A DNA stretch of 64,000 nucleotides from Chromatiales bacterium (GTDB lineage: Bacteria > Pseudomonadota > Gammaproteobacteria > UBA6429): assembly GCA_027076405.1 (NCBI GenBank), contig JALTJN010000515.1:186001-250000 (forward strand), given 5' to 3'. Shown one piece after another: positions 58,901 through 64,000 of this stretch (position 1 is the first letter of the stretch; every line of letters starts with the position of its first letter). A program made the translations under genes and the position numbers. The notes beneath the pieces are model-generated. The model did no database searches. It was not told where the DNA came from and was given only the letters and a program-made list of their open reading frames with translations.

Positions 58901-59484
58901 AGTTCATTATACATAACTGATAGTGACCAGCCATCGTATACAATATGATGTATAGTTTGCAGCACGATATGATGCTTATTTGACATTTTAACAACACACA
59001 TACGCATTAGCGGTGCGGTTTCCAAATCAAATGGTCGAGTCGACTCACTATGTGAAATTTCTTCAAATTTCACCTTTTTATCAGATTCATTTAATGATGA
59101 AATATCAATTAATGGTATATCAATCTCGATATTGCTAAAAATTACTTGATGAGGGATTCCATTATCTTGCTTATAGCAAGTTCTGAATATTTCATGACGA
59201 TTAACTATAGCCTGATATGATTTGGACAAAATATTTAAATCAATTTCACCATAAAAGTCCACTTTATTACAAAACACATATGCTGCGGTATTAGCTGTAA
59301 ACTCTTCAAGAAACCAAAGTCTTTGTTGTGCACTTGATAAAATTAAATGATTATTATCTTTACGTGGAGTAATATCTTTACCTGAATCAACAGATGATTT
59401 ATTGATCCCTTTCTTTTTAAGCATTAGCTCAAGAAGACGTTTTTTGTCAATCGTTGAATTTTTATCTTTAGATGATGTTGTCAT
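46951..59484 (-). CDS. Trimodular NRPS: C-A-T-E, C-A-T-E, C-A-T, no release domain
   Basis: A 4177-residue nonribosomal peptide synthetase. Approximate domains: C1 48-480 (HHIVYDGWS), A1 500-990, T1 near 1056 (GGDS), E1 1105-1560 (HHLVVDT, EGHGRE), C2 1590-2030 (FHHLLLDGWS), A2 2040-2540, T2 near 2589 (GGDS), E2 2640-3090 (HHLVIDGVSW, EGHGRE), C3 3115-3560 (YHHLLLDGWS), A3 3570-4060, T3 near 4106 (GGHS). The GGDS carriers are the type that feed epimerases. Specificity residues, read by aligning with GrsA: A1 D-S-A-S-I-A-E-V-W (uncertain, partly like His), A2 D-A-W-F-L-G-H-V-V (leucine-like), A3 D-I-L-Q-L-G-M-V-W (glycine). Expected unit: D-Xaa, D-Leu-like, Gly. The protein ends about 70 residues after the last carrier Ser without thioesterase or reductase. 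Confidence 0.95.
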   Translation of the reverse strand: MTTSSKDKNSTIDKKRLLELMLKKKGINKSSVDSGKDITPRKDNNHLILSSAQQRLWFLEEFTANTAAYVFCNKVDFYGEIDLNILSKSYQAIVNRHEIFRTCYKQDNGIPHQVIFSNIEIDIPLIDISSLNESDKKVKFEEISHSESTRPFDLETAPLMRMCVVKMSNKHHIVLQTIHHIVYDGWSLSVMYNELKVLYEAFLKNESNPLPLLEIQYADFALWQRNNLKSSVIQKQLEYWKNTLSGSLPVLELPIDKPRPANQSYAGSLFKINLSESLTESLRVLALKNDCTLSMVMLAAFKILLNRYTDETDILVGMPVANRNHQQTEELIGFFVNSLVLRTSLNFDPSVEELLKRVRSSSSNAYNNQDVPFDLIVDELQPERDLSHNPIFQVMFAFQNTPDLPERIGNADIELEVLDNDTSVFDITLNLHDSNNGIYGYFEYCKDLFEVDTINRMQKHYLTLLESMVANPKSRISQLHLISEREHLQLIYDWNKTASNSNHNDNQCVYELFEQTVSKQSDSIAIYHAENSLTYAELNAKANQLAHHLINKGIKPDDLVGICLERSFEMFISILAVLKAGGAYLPLDPSYPQERLLYMLDDSGASILITREDLLNVLPLHNTNIVCVDRDNNIIKEQPDSNVTPETTPKNLAYIIYTSGSTGKPKGVMVSHQNLVHSTLARIEYYDNRIERFLLLSSFAFDSSVAGIFWTLCDGGQLHLPEQGVEKDLTLVAKLLGESKISHILSLPSIYSLLLSIAKPEQLAHLNTVIVAGESCSSELVKQHNTVLPDVLLFNEYGPTEGSVWSTAYKITKDDTHRQVPIGKPIPNVRIYILDKYMNPVPIGIEGEIYIGGKGITRGYLHRNDLTNEKYITNPHTDINNDRIYKTGDLAKYTKDGNILFCGRTDHQVKIRGYRIELGEIESAILKVNRISEVVVLARDSIAKNNNGLITKQLVAYIVTDDLSPIEINTIRGLLKQSLPEYMIPQMFVFIDKIPLSPNGKVDLKALPDLNSNKSISSSNHAEAGNEVEKKLVDIWCSVLGLESVSINDNFFEIGGDSILSIQIIARTKDAGINLTPKQIFQNLTIAELARVAETEKSIQTEQGIVSGDIALIPIQHWLLERDLPSPNHWNQAALLKVPKDLDINILSKSFEYLLLHHDALRMRFQQTDNIWTQILPTSVNTPLITSYDLSGIVDCEKDFRLNDICTQVQSSLDINEGRLICCAYVETGSDSSLNKLCIAIHHLVVDTVSWGPIVEDLTKIYKSFKSNVEINLPAKTTSYKEWSRILYEYSKSDELKREIDYWLSLPHENIFDIPVDFNGYNNSELSQCSVLVSLSENETQVLLKEIPQVYNTKIDDILLTALTLTINEWTGYDSLSLGMEGHGREYISDNVDLSRTVGWFTSYFPISITLDSKNPRDAIRTVKDQLRQVPHHGIGFGILRYLSNDSGIAEKLKQRNKENILYNYLGQFTSNPDSESLFIMTNEKCGDDHDLSGARSHLLEIDSMIVNDRLILEWLYSSNVHKEQTIQVLADNFICTLRLLIKHCQTDDAGGYSISDFPELTLKQYELDDIISTLKLLDAPTTDSEREDNIDAIYPLSSMQEGMLFHSISETDSTAYFEQYTCTYTGVFEPDVFKASWQRVIDNNPILRTLVMWSADIQPLQVVRKHVNLKWIDEDWSNVSRDMHSDKLSQFLFHRRVKGFDFNQAPLMDMALIKISDKEYIFVWNFHHLLLDGWSGPLVFNQVYNAYKQLCTGIHSFELKPTPPYQNYISWIQQQDMSVVENYWKKYLSGFQSPISIDLGEDIQARNCNILPYDKASVNLTEFATSELQDLARNNHITLNTIIQGSWALLLSKYSREDDIVFGSTVSGRPSQLPGVGDIVGLFINTLPVRIKISDNINVFDWFKAIQSQELESREFEFSPLANIQKWSDLEPGQSLFESILVFENYPVVDDFISELSFNIDNITTHEETNYPLSIGVEVYDEMLLNCIYDTSKYSKEMVERMLLNFKNILDNIACNPIQKVKDISLLSESEKSNILFERNNTNREFDENSCVHTLVEITANKFQSAVAIREHEYKITYSELNRRANSLAAIFKDNGIASGHIVAVYLNRSCKLPVVLLAILKTGAAYLPLDPKTPDERINYIVNDADVPLLITENVLSDVKLCDGTKKIIVDEMWDSLDKPSPDITSEISSDDLAYVIYTSGSTGVPKGVEITHKSLHNLINWHKHTYKVTSSDRASLLAGLGFDASVWEIWPYLSSGATLYVPEDGTRLSPPDLLNWIATNHITMCFMPTPMVEAILLENLPEDISLRYLLTGGDKLHKTNASNIPFKLVNHYGPTENAVVSTAIEVNLIKSQNTLPSIGFPIDNIQTYILDSNKNLLPDGVPGELYVAGTGLARGYINNSELTASLFVEHSFTDGIVQRLYKTGDLVRSLTDGSISFLGRMDHQVKIHGYRIELGEIETVLSKQSGIKHAIVIAREDDPGAKKLVAYIIPDNKMMPSSSNLRDALKDFLPDYMVPTYYIQIDKLPITVNGKVDVKNLPKPDTKQLIINKDAILARNSSEKILSEIWCAVLRLDKVGIYDNFFDLGGDSILSIQIISRANQYDIHLTPKLLFKHPTIADLAAIANKESSSQAEQGLVSGDVFLTPIQKWFFEQNIESQHHWNQSYLLELPNDINKEDLHKSLVFLLEHHDALRMSYNNINGVWTQHNNTTVSVNLDEVDLSHFDGDTITEILELKCTEYQSQLNLETGTLVKTVLFDLGQKVPRRLLIAIHHLVIDGVSWRIFLDDLETVYNQVIAGDKPSLPDKTLSFKKWAELQNIYSQSDTLISESDYWTESKSELLTLPIDFNKKDGNTRDSENIISVSLTKEETNSLLKDVPSVYNTQINDVLLTALTQTFSAWAGNNELYLHMEGHGREELGEHLDISRTIGWFTALYPVVLKLEEPASIAKSFMSIKEQLRAIPNHGVGYGILRYLSNKDVSTELRNIPEPQVLFNYLGQYDQLFSENSLFQLAPESGGRTCDLLGNRKHLLEINAFIVDDKLSVEWSFSRNIYKNKTIDKLARSFIKNLQSIIEHCMLPESGGITPSDFPLSGLDIKQLDHLASLVLESDSDINLIEDIYPLSPMQEGMLYHSLLEPDSGYYFEQYQCLFKANIDAEIFKDAWQYVVDRNPILRTGFFWDGLKTNLQVVYSQREISFSYHDMSAYNSDDQDDKLNLILSEDKSLLFELDSAPLMRIKLLKLHYNTFKFIWSYHHLLLDGWSVPLLLNEVFTAYEMMCANTAVHIQPTRPYRNYIAWIFQQDKEKAKSFWEKRLSGYSVPNSLSAIEFNKAKEEEIFSETQLEISEELTEKLQLLSQKNNITLNSIFQAAWAIILNRYCGEENIVFGTTVAGRPPQINGIEEMIGIFINTLPMHIKINSEHTFLNLAKRIQDLQLEMRDYEYSSLVDIHSWSDVAQSVPLFESLFVFENYPSEESMHSELQMFDVSLFEKTNFPLNIIIQPDKQIQIDIGFDAARFDSVQVERLLGHIEELLISVTTNPDEKLCSLNIITEYESKLIEKWNSTDKEFEFNFIHHIVDKQAKSSSEKIAISYMEQSLSYDELNKQSNQFANYLIKSGIQNNQLVALYVDRSPNMLIAMLGILKSGAAYLPLDPDYPKERIDFILNDAKVSSLVTERNLEDNLPETNSSYIFLESFYSNISEYDEISPEIILTPQDIAYVIYTSGSTGKPKGVQVPHSSVSNFLESMAIAPGINQNDVLMAVTTLSFDIAVLELFLPIAVGARIILVDRFTASDGAALLTNIQNENVTIMQATPSTWRLMLSADWNPEMKLKVLCGGEAMPKDLAAELVLHASSVWNMYGPTETTVWSTVYQVQDSNQEILIGKPIHNTQIHILDSNFQPQPIGIAGEMYISGEGVTRGYLNRDTLTRERYIQNDKITGKLLRLYRTGDLVRYRSDGNIEYLNRLDNQIKIRGYRIELGEIENVLKEVDDINQAIVVARDDNDGDARLVAYYIAHDYNSISVTTLRKYLRSKLPYYMIPQHFVELNELPLTPNGKIDRLSLPVPFKLDSVEDNYVEPNTENEILLSEIWRNVLKIDKVSIHDNFFEIGGHSLLSVQVISKIREELGIKMELRAMVMDTLEQIASQFPESTIIKNSNKHDDARSFFAKLTNVIKTRFSNSK

Positions 59485-59523
59485 ACTTAATTCGCAATTC
59501 TATACAATCTTCTATAACAACAT

Positions 59524-60882
59524 TTATGTTACAGAATAACCCGGCAAAGGATATTTTTGACATAGCTCTTTTATTTGTTTAGAGATATTTTTCTGAACTT
59601 TAATATCAATTTTATATTCTTTATCATTTATCACTTTAACTGAAGACAATACTTCATCCATAAATCCGGCACATAATGACATTTGCTCTGGCCCCATACC
59701 GCGCAAAGCAAGGCTATTGCTTCCTAATCGGACACCACTAGTTACCATTGCTGATTTTTCATCTGCATAAATTCTATTCTTATTAACAATAATATTACAC
59801 GACTCTAATGCTTGTTCTGCAATAACACCTGTCATTCCTTTTGATTCAAGAATATTCATTAAAACAATATGGTTATCTGTTCCACCAGTTAATACCTGAT
59901 AATTTTGATTCACAAAATATTCTGCAAGAGTTTTTGCGTTACTCACAATTCTTTGACCTAATTCCTTAAATTCGTTAGTTGACACATAATCAAAGGCTCT
60001 TGCTTTAGCAGCAATAGCAGCTAAGTTAGGCGTACCTTGAAAAAAAGGAAACACACCACGTTGTACTTTGGTCGCTAATTTTGTTTTGCCATCTTCAGCC
60101 AGACTAGAAAAGTCTTTCCCCATTAAGATCAACCCGCCTCGTGGTCCATATAATTGTTTATAAGTACTAGTCGTTGTAAAATGAGCATGATCAATAGGAC
60201 TTGGATGCGAACCCGCAACAATCAAACCCGCAATATGAGAAACATCAGCAATTAGATATGCTCCAACCTCATCAGCAATTTCACGGAATCTTTTAAAATC
60301 AATGGTTCTCGGGTAAGCACTTGCACCAGAGATAATAACTTTAGGTTTATGTTTTATTGCCTGGTCACGAACCTGATCATAATCTATGTAACCTTGAGCA
60401 GTTAAACCATATGAAACGGCATTAAAATAACGACCAGTAACTGATGCACCTGATCCATGAGTAAGGTGGCCACCACAATCAAGATCAAGACCTAACAATG
60501 TATCTCCTGGACTCATCAGGGAAAAAAGTAATACACCGTTCGCTGATGAACCAGAATGCGGCTGCACATTAGCATATTGTGCATTAAAAGCATTTTTAGC
60601 TCGACTAATAGCTAAATTTTCAATCTCATCTACGACTTCACAACCTGCATGAAAACGAGCACCAGGATAACCTTCAGTAGTAACATTAACTGTCGCAGTA
60701 CCTTCACAAACAAGAACAGAAGGATCTGCTACACTTGATGCAGCAACCATGGCAAGAACTTCATTCTGCCTGCTATTTTCACGTTCTAATAAATTAAATA
60801 GAGTTGGATCCTTCTTTTCCAATAATTCAAAACCATATTCAGCAAGTTGTGCCATAGTTTTAGCAGAAGACTTTCCATTCAT
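59524..60882 (-). CDS. SHMT-fold PLP enzyme, NRPS-associated and divergent
   Basis: 452 residues from ATG 60882, with AAAGGA upstream; a TTG two codons earlier is unlikely. The fold is clearly serine hydroxymethyltransferase: EGYPGARFHAGCE, ANVQPHSGSSAN, GGHLTHGSG, DVSHIAGLIVAG and the PLP lysine at about K242 in TTSTYKQLYGPRGG. Several catalytic positions differ from GlyA: the S-E of IASEN is A-S, Tyr55 becomes Thr, Tyr65 becomes His, and the His before the PLP Lys is Tyr. Placed in an NRPS operon, it probably makes or modifies an amino acid building block rather than serving one-carbon metabolism. The reaction is not known; alpha-methylserine-type or aldol chemistry is conceivable. Confidence 0.88.
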   Translation of the reverse strand: MNGKSSAKTMAQLAEYGFELLEKKDPTLFNLLERENSRQNEVLAMVAASSVADPSVLVCEGTATVNVTTEGYPGARFHAGCEVVDEIENLAISRAKNAFNAQYANVQPHSGSSANGVLLFSLMSPGDTLLGLDLDCGGHLTHGSGASVTGRYFNAVSYGLTAQGYIDYDQVRDQAIKHKPKVIISGASAYPRTIDFKRFREIADEVGAYLIADVSHIAGLIVAGSHPSPIDHAHFTTTSTYKQLYGPRGGLILMGKDFSSLAEDGKTKLATKVQRGVFPFFQGTPNLAAIAAKARAFDYVSTNEFKELGQRIVSNAKTLAEYFVNQNYQVLTGGTDNHIVLMNILESKGMTGVIAEQALESCNIIVNKNRIYADEKSAMVTSGVRLGSNSLALRGMGPEQMSLCAGFMDEVLSSVKVINDKEYKIDIKVQKNISKQIKELCQKYPLPGYSVT

Positions 60883-60913
60883 ATACAATTCCTTTATCTA
60901 AAATAAAAACATT

Positions 60914-61750
60914 TTATTTATATAAACCAAACAGACGTTTAGTTTTATGATATATCGCAGCCATAATTTCTGGCGTTTCCTTTGTTACCTCATATAAATA
61001 ATCCATTAAAAATGGTAATGGAGGCATACGTCTAAAATGTTTTTCACCCCAAAAAGTTACAACTGCAATGTTAAAATCTTCATTTGTTATTGCATGCCAC
61101 CAGTATATTGGTATAAACAGCATCTCACCTTTCGAAAGTTTGACATCAATGTATTTAGCTTTTGAAAAATCCGGGAAATCAGTTTTATCAGGGATCAGCT
61201 TTGTAGTTTTACTCATATTATGATTTTTAGAGTACCATGGGTATTTTGAAAGATATTTTGTTTGATCCGGAGCGTAAAGCCTCACTTTTTTATATCCATG
61301 CATAGGAGAAAGTGTCGCACTACCACAATTGTGGAAATGTAACTGTGAAAATAAAGATTGTCCCATATACAAAAAACACTGAGGCGAGTCTTCTGTTTCA
61401 TCAAAATAATCAGGGATTTTAATATCATCTAATAATTCAGGTAAATATTGAGAAATAGATAATTCACCAAGATATAATTTGTTGTCTGTATCTGCATATT
61501 CTTTTAAATAGGAAAGATAATCTTTCATTGTCATCTTTCTGTCTTGAGAATCAACATATTCACCATTTATCATACTACTAACATTCAAAAGTCGGTCAGC
61601 AGATAATTCTGAAAGAAATTCTTTATCCCACTTAGAGAATGCGGGCCAAGACTCAGTAAAACCAGTTATTATTACCGGTTTATTAGCCTGTAAATATTTT
61701 TCCCTGAATAGTTCAGTTGTAGGAATATTTATTCTATCGATAGATTCCAA
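60914..61750 (-). CDS. JmjC/cupin_8-like Fe(II)/2-oxoglutarate oxygenase homologue
   Basis: 278 residues. The start is TTG at 61750, preceded by AGAGG at good spacing; no ATG occurs near the fold start. N-terminal KPVIITGFTESWPAFSKWD and C-terminal GEMLFIPIYWWHAI (His219) with FNIAVVTFWG are cupin_8/JmjC features, as in the FIH group. The first metal motif, normally H-x-D/E, reads H138-F-H140. The protein may still bind iron with three His, or may have lost hydroxylase activity. In NRPS operons such enzymes beta-hydroxylate amino acids. It lies 31 bases upstream of the SHMT-like gene and 19 bases downstream of the partial NRPS. Confidence 0.82.
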   Translation of the reverse strand: MESIDRINIPTTELFREKYLQANKPVIITGFTESWPAFSKWDKEFLSELSADRLLNVSSMINGEYVDSQDRKMTMKDYLSYLKEYADTDNKLYLGELSISQYLPELLDDIKIPDYFDETEDSPQCFLYMGQSLFSQLHFHNCGSATLSPMHGYKKVRLYAPDQTKYLSKYPWYSKNHNMSKTTKLIPDKTDFPDFSKAKYIDVKLSKGEMLFIPIYWWHAITNEDFNIAVVTFWGEKHFRRMPPLPFLMDYLYEVTKETPEIMAAIYHKTKRLFGLYK

Positions 61751-61769
61751 TTTAAATTCCTCTCAATGT

Positions 61770-64000
61770 TTATTGTTCTAACATTGCCAGCATTTCATCT
61801 TCACTTAAAAGACTCATTTCAACAACAGCATCTGCTATCCCAACAACATCTATTCCTTCATTATTAGCAATAGTTTTAATTTTACTCGCTAAATTTTTAA
61901 TATTTTTTTGTTCAAAAATATCATTAAGACCAATCTTTATTTCAAACAATTCATTTACTCTTGTTACAATCTGGGTTGCTTTTAAAGAATGTCCGCCTAA
62001 AGCAAAAAAACTATCCTCAACACCAATTTTTTCAAGCTCAAGTATCTCAGACCATATAGTTATAAGCGATTCCTGCAATGAATCCGATGCAGCAATATAA
62101 TTTTCTTCTAGATCCGGTCTTACTTGATCAGGTATTGGCAATGCTCGACGATCGACCTTGCCATTTGGTGTTAATGGTAACTGGCCTAAAAGCATAAAAT
62201 CCTGCGGCACCATATATTCAGGTAAACTATCTATTAATAACTTACGTAATGCCGGAACTAAACCTGCACTTGTTTTTTCCTGATAAGGTTGATTTGCATA
62301 AAAATAATCAGCTTTACGTTCTAATTTTTTACTACTTGATTCAGATAAAAGCTCAATCATTGATATTGAATCAGAATAATCTTTATGTAAAAAAACTGCG
62401 TCATAGCCCCCATCTTCATGTGATTCAGAAATACAAATATCAATATTAAACGGAAATTCGGATTCCAAAGACCAGATATCAACAGGATCTACACCCTCAA
62501 TATTCTTTTGTGATTTATTTAATTTCAATAGATCTGCTACTGTAGACAAACCTTCATTATCTTTGAGGGTGCGCATTAATTTAATATCATCAACCAATCG
62601 TAAATTAGAAATCCTTTGTATACGAACTACAGGGGTTGTTGCTTCTGATAATTTTAATTTTATTTCTTCTAAACTATGAATATCTCGCATCCAGGTATAA
62701 GTGCTTACATCCAGTGCTTTATTTGGAGATAGACCTAACCGTATGTACACCTCATAATGATACTTGTTGAATTCATTGTGGTATTGACCTTTTTTTAACA
62801 CAACAGCAACATTACTAATTCTCGGATTATGTTCAGCAAGCGTTAAAAAATACTCAGGATCAACAACCAGTTCCTTTTCATTTTTCATTCGCCGTTGTAT
62901 TTTCTGTAACAATTTACTCAGAGGCAACTTACTATCGGCAACATAACATTCTATTGAGGTATGAAAAGTTTCCAGAAGAGGACGACTACGTACATCACCA
63001 ATAAAAAAAGTTCCGCCATCTTTTACAGCATCGATTGATTTATCAATAACATGAGTTAGATAATCAATATTGGGGAAATGTTGTAACACAGAATTGAGGA
63101 TCATGGTGTCGTAATATTTGTGTTCAGCAGCACTAAAATCATCTGCTGTACCCTGTTTAAGGCTAACATCACCAAATCTTTCAATATTGCCATTAACTTT
63201 CTTCTTTAAGTCTTCAATAGCTACGCTCGAAAGATCAGCGGCGTGATATTCTTTAACATGTGGTGCGACACTTAATAAAATTAAACCGGTGCCACAACCT
63301 ATTTCCATCGCCAACTCCGGTTTTGTGTCCAGAATTCGCTTTACAGAATGCCCTAACATGTCTGTTAGCTCTTCGTCTTGAAAAGGCTTACCAGTATAAC
63401 TACTATTCCATCCTATAAAATTTAGTTCATTACCTGTATGAGATTCTGCTGTGTATGTTTGATTGTAGACATCAGCCCACTGTTTGACCTGTTCACTACC
63501 AATTTCCATATCATTTTGATCTGATTTGGACTCAGATTCTTCAGGTATAATATATGCAACTAAACGTTTATCTCCGGGTTCATCTTCCCGCATAATTACA
63601 ACAGCTTGTTGTACATCAGTGTGCTCCTGAAGTTTTGAAGTTATTTCGCCCAACTCAATACGATGACCTCGGATCTTAACCTGAAAATCAATACGGCCAA
63701 CTAACTCAATATTACCATCAGGCATCCATCTTGCGAGATCTCCAGTGCGATAGATACGCTCCCCTTCACTAAAGGGATGTTTAATAAATTTTTCATTTGT
63801 TAATTCAAGACGTTCAAAATATCCACGAGCTAAACCAATTCCTCCGAGATGAAGTTCACCCGATACACCAACTCCGACAGGATTTTGGTTTTCATCAAGA
63901 ATGTAAGCTGTTTGATTTTTCATTGGCTTCCCGTAAGGAATACTCTTCCAATCAGACTTAACCTCACCAACAGGATATACAATTGAATGTATAGATGCTT
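61770..64000 (-). CDS. NRPS, C-terminal part: adenylation domain with inserted methyltransferase, then carrier
   Basis: The frame stays open to the window edge, so the real start is beyond 64000. Visible parts: end of an A domain with the GKP motif, the TGDLARW motif and KIRGHRIELGEI; then, between motifs A8 and A9, an inserted methyltransferase of about 300 residues starting near QWADVYNQTY, with the FIGWNSSYTGKP element, SAM loop MEIGCGTGLILL, LNSVLQHFP and FFIGDVRSRPLLETFH; then A10 PNGKVDRRALP; then a carrier with GGHSLKATQIV. Methyltransferases inserted at this site usually N-methylate the loaded amino acid. The binding pocket lies mostly outside the window. The C-terminus LLSEDEMLAMLEQ could be a docking tail for the next synthetase. 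Confidence 0.92.
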   Translation of the reverse strand, partial: ASIHSIVYPVGEVKSDWKSIPYGKPMKNQTAYILDENQNPVGVGVSGELHLGGIGLARGYFERLELTNEKFIKHPFSEGERIYRTGDLARWMPDGNIELVGRIDFQVKIRGHRIELGEITSKLQEHTDVQQAVVIMREDEPGDKRLVAYIIPEESESKSDQNDMEIGSEQVKQWADVYNQTYTAESHTGNELNFIGWNSSYTGKPFQDEELTDMLGHSVKRILDTKPELAMEIGCGTGLILLSVAPHVKEYHAADLSSVAIEDLKKKVNGNIERFGDVSLKQGTADDFSAAEHKYYDTMILNSVLQHFPNIDYLTHVIDKSIDAVKDGGTFFIGDVRSRPLLETFHTSIECYVADSKLPLSKLLQKIQRRMKNEKELVVDPEYFLTLAEHNPRISNVAVVLKKGQYHNEFNKYHYEVYIRLGLSPNKALDVSTYTWMRDIHSLEEIKLKLSEATTPVVRIQRISNLRLVDDIKLMRTLKDNEGLSTVADLLKLNKSQKNIEGVDPVDIWSLESEFPFNIDICISESHEDGGYDAVFLHKDYSDSISMIELLSESSSKKLERKADYFYANQPYQEKTSAGLVPALRKLLIDSLPEYMVPQDFMLLGQLPLTPNGKVDRRALPIPDQVRPDLEENYIAASDSLQESLITIWSEILELEKIGVEDSFFALGGHSLKATQIVTRVNELFEIKIGLNDIFEQKNIKNLASKIKTIANNEGIDVVGIADAVVEMSLLSEDEMLAMLEQ

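Noticed and set aside
1..64000. CRISPR arrays, insertion sequences, tRNA or rRNA genes
   Set aside because: No regularly spaced direct repeats, transposase-like proteins or RNA gene signatures were seen by eye; a tRNA search was not possible.

Overview
The window looks like an AT-rich gammaproteobacterial chromosome. A housekeeping block, sppA, a Gph-like HAD phosphatase and rluC divergent from rne, sits at the left end in an arrangement familiar from gammaproteobacteria. No rRNA, tRNA, CRISPR array, insertion sequence or phage gene was seen. The species cannot be named from the sequence alone.

Layout. 1-836: 3' end of a chemoreceptor with a zinc-binding CZB tail. 909-3599: sppA, HAD phosphatase and rluC (minus strand). 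3600-4061: long structured leader of rne. 4062-6434: rne. 6503-7777: tviB-type nucleotide-sugar dehydrogenase. 7812-10390: a Tat-exported isoquinoline 1-oxidoreductase-like molybdoenzyme pair. 10393-16723: a VanZ-like membrane protein, a lipoprotein and three exported beta-helix proteins. 16815-38073: a large exopolysaccharide locus with two AsnB-type amidotransferases, several glycosyltransferases, four NodB-type deacetylases and one distant relative, an O-antigen ligase/polymerase, a Wzx-type flippase, and a cassette of ACP, AMP-ligase, PrmC-like methyltransferase, NadE-like synthetase and GNAT. 38253-43817: more glycosyltransferases, a fifth deacetylase, an acyltransferase, a phosphopantetheinyl transferase (PPTase) and a small hydrolase. 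43814-64000: a minus-strand NRPS operon running off the right edge.

Many polysaccharide genes resemble those of exosortase A (XrtA/PEP-CTERM) loci: the DUF3473 deacetylase, the amidotransferases, the ACP with AMP-ligase, the two alpha/beta hydrolases and the beta-helix proteins. No exosortase, PEP-CTERM protein, initiating phosphosugar transferase or Wzz/Wzc protein is visible here.

The NRPS operon encodes, in transcription order, the end of an adenylation domain with an inserted methyltransferase plus a carrier domain; a JmjC/cupin-like oxygenase homologue; an SHMT-fold PLP enzyme with altered active-site positions; and a 4177-residue trimodular synthetase (C-A-T-E, C-A-T-E, C-A-T). The third A domain reads as glycine, the second is leucine-like, and the first is uncertain but somewhat histidine-like. 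There is no thioesterase or reductase domain. Directly downstream are two alpha/beta hydrolases of exosortase-A type, one with Cys and one with Arg at the nucleophile position, and a GMC oxidoreductase. The nearby PPTase could activate the carrier domains. The best candidate for something undescribed is this physical merger of an NRPS line with XrtA-type hydrolases and polysaccharide machinery: a peptide offloaded or tailored by those hydrolases, possibly joined to or exported with a surface glycan. That functional link is inference.
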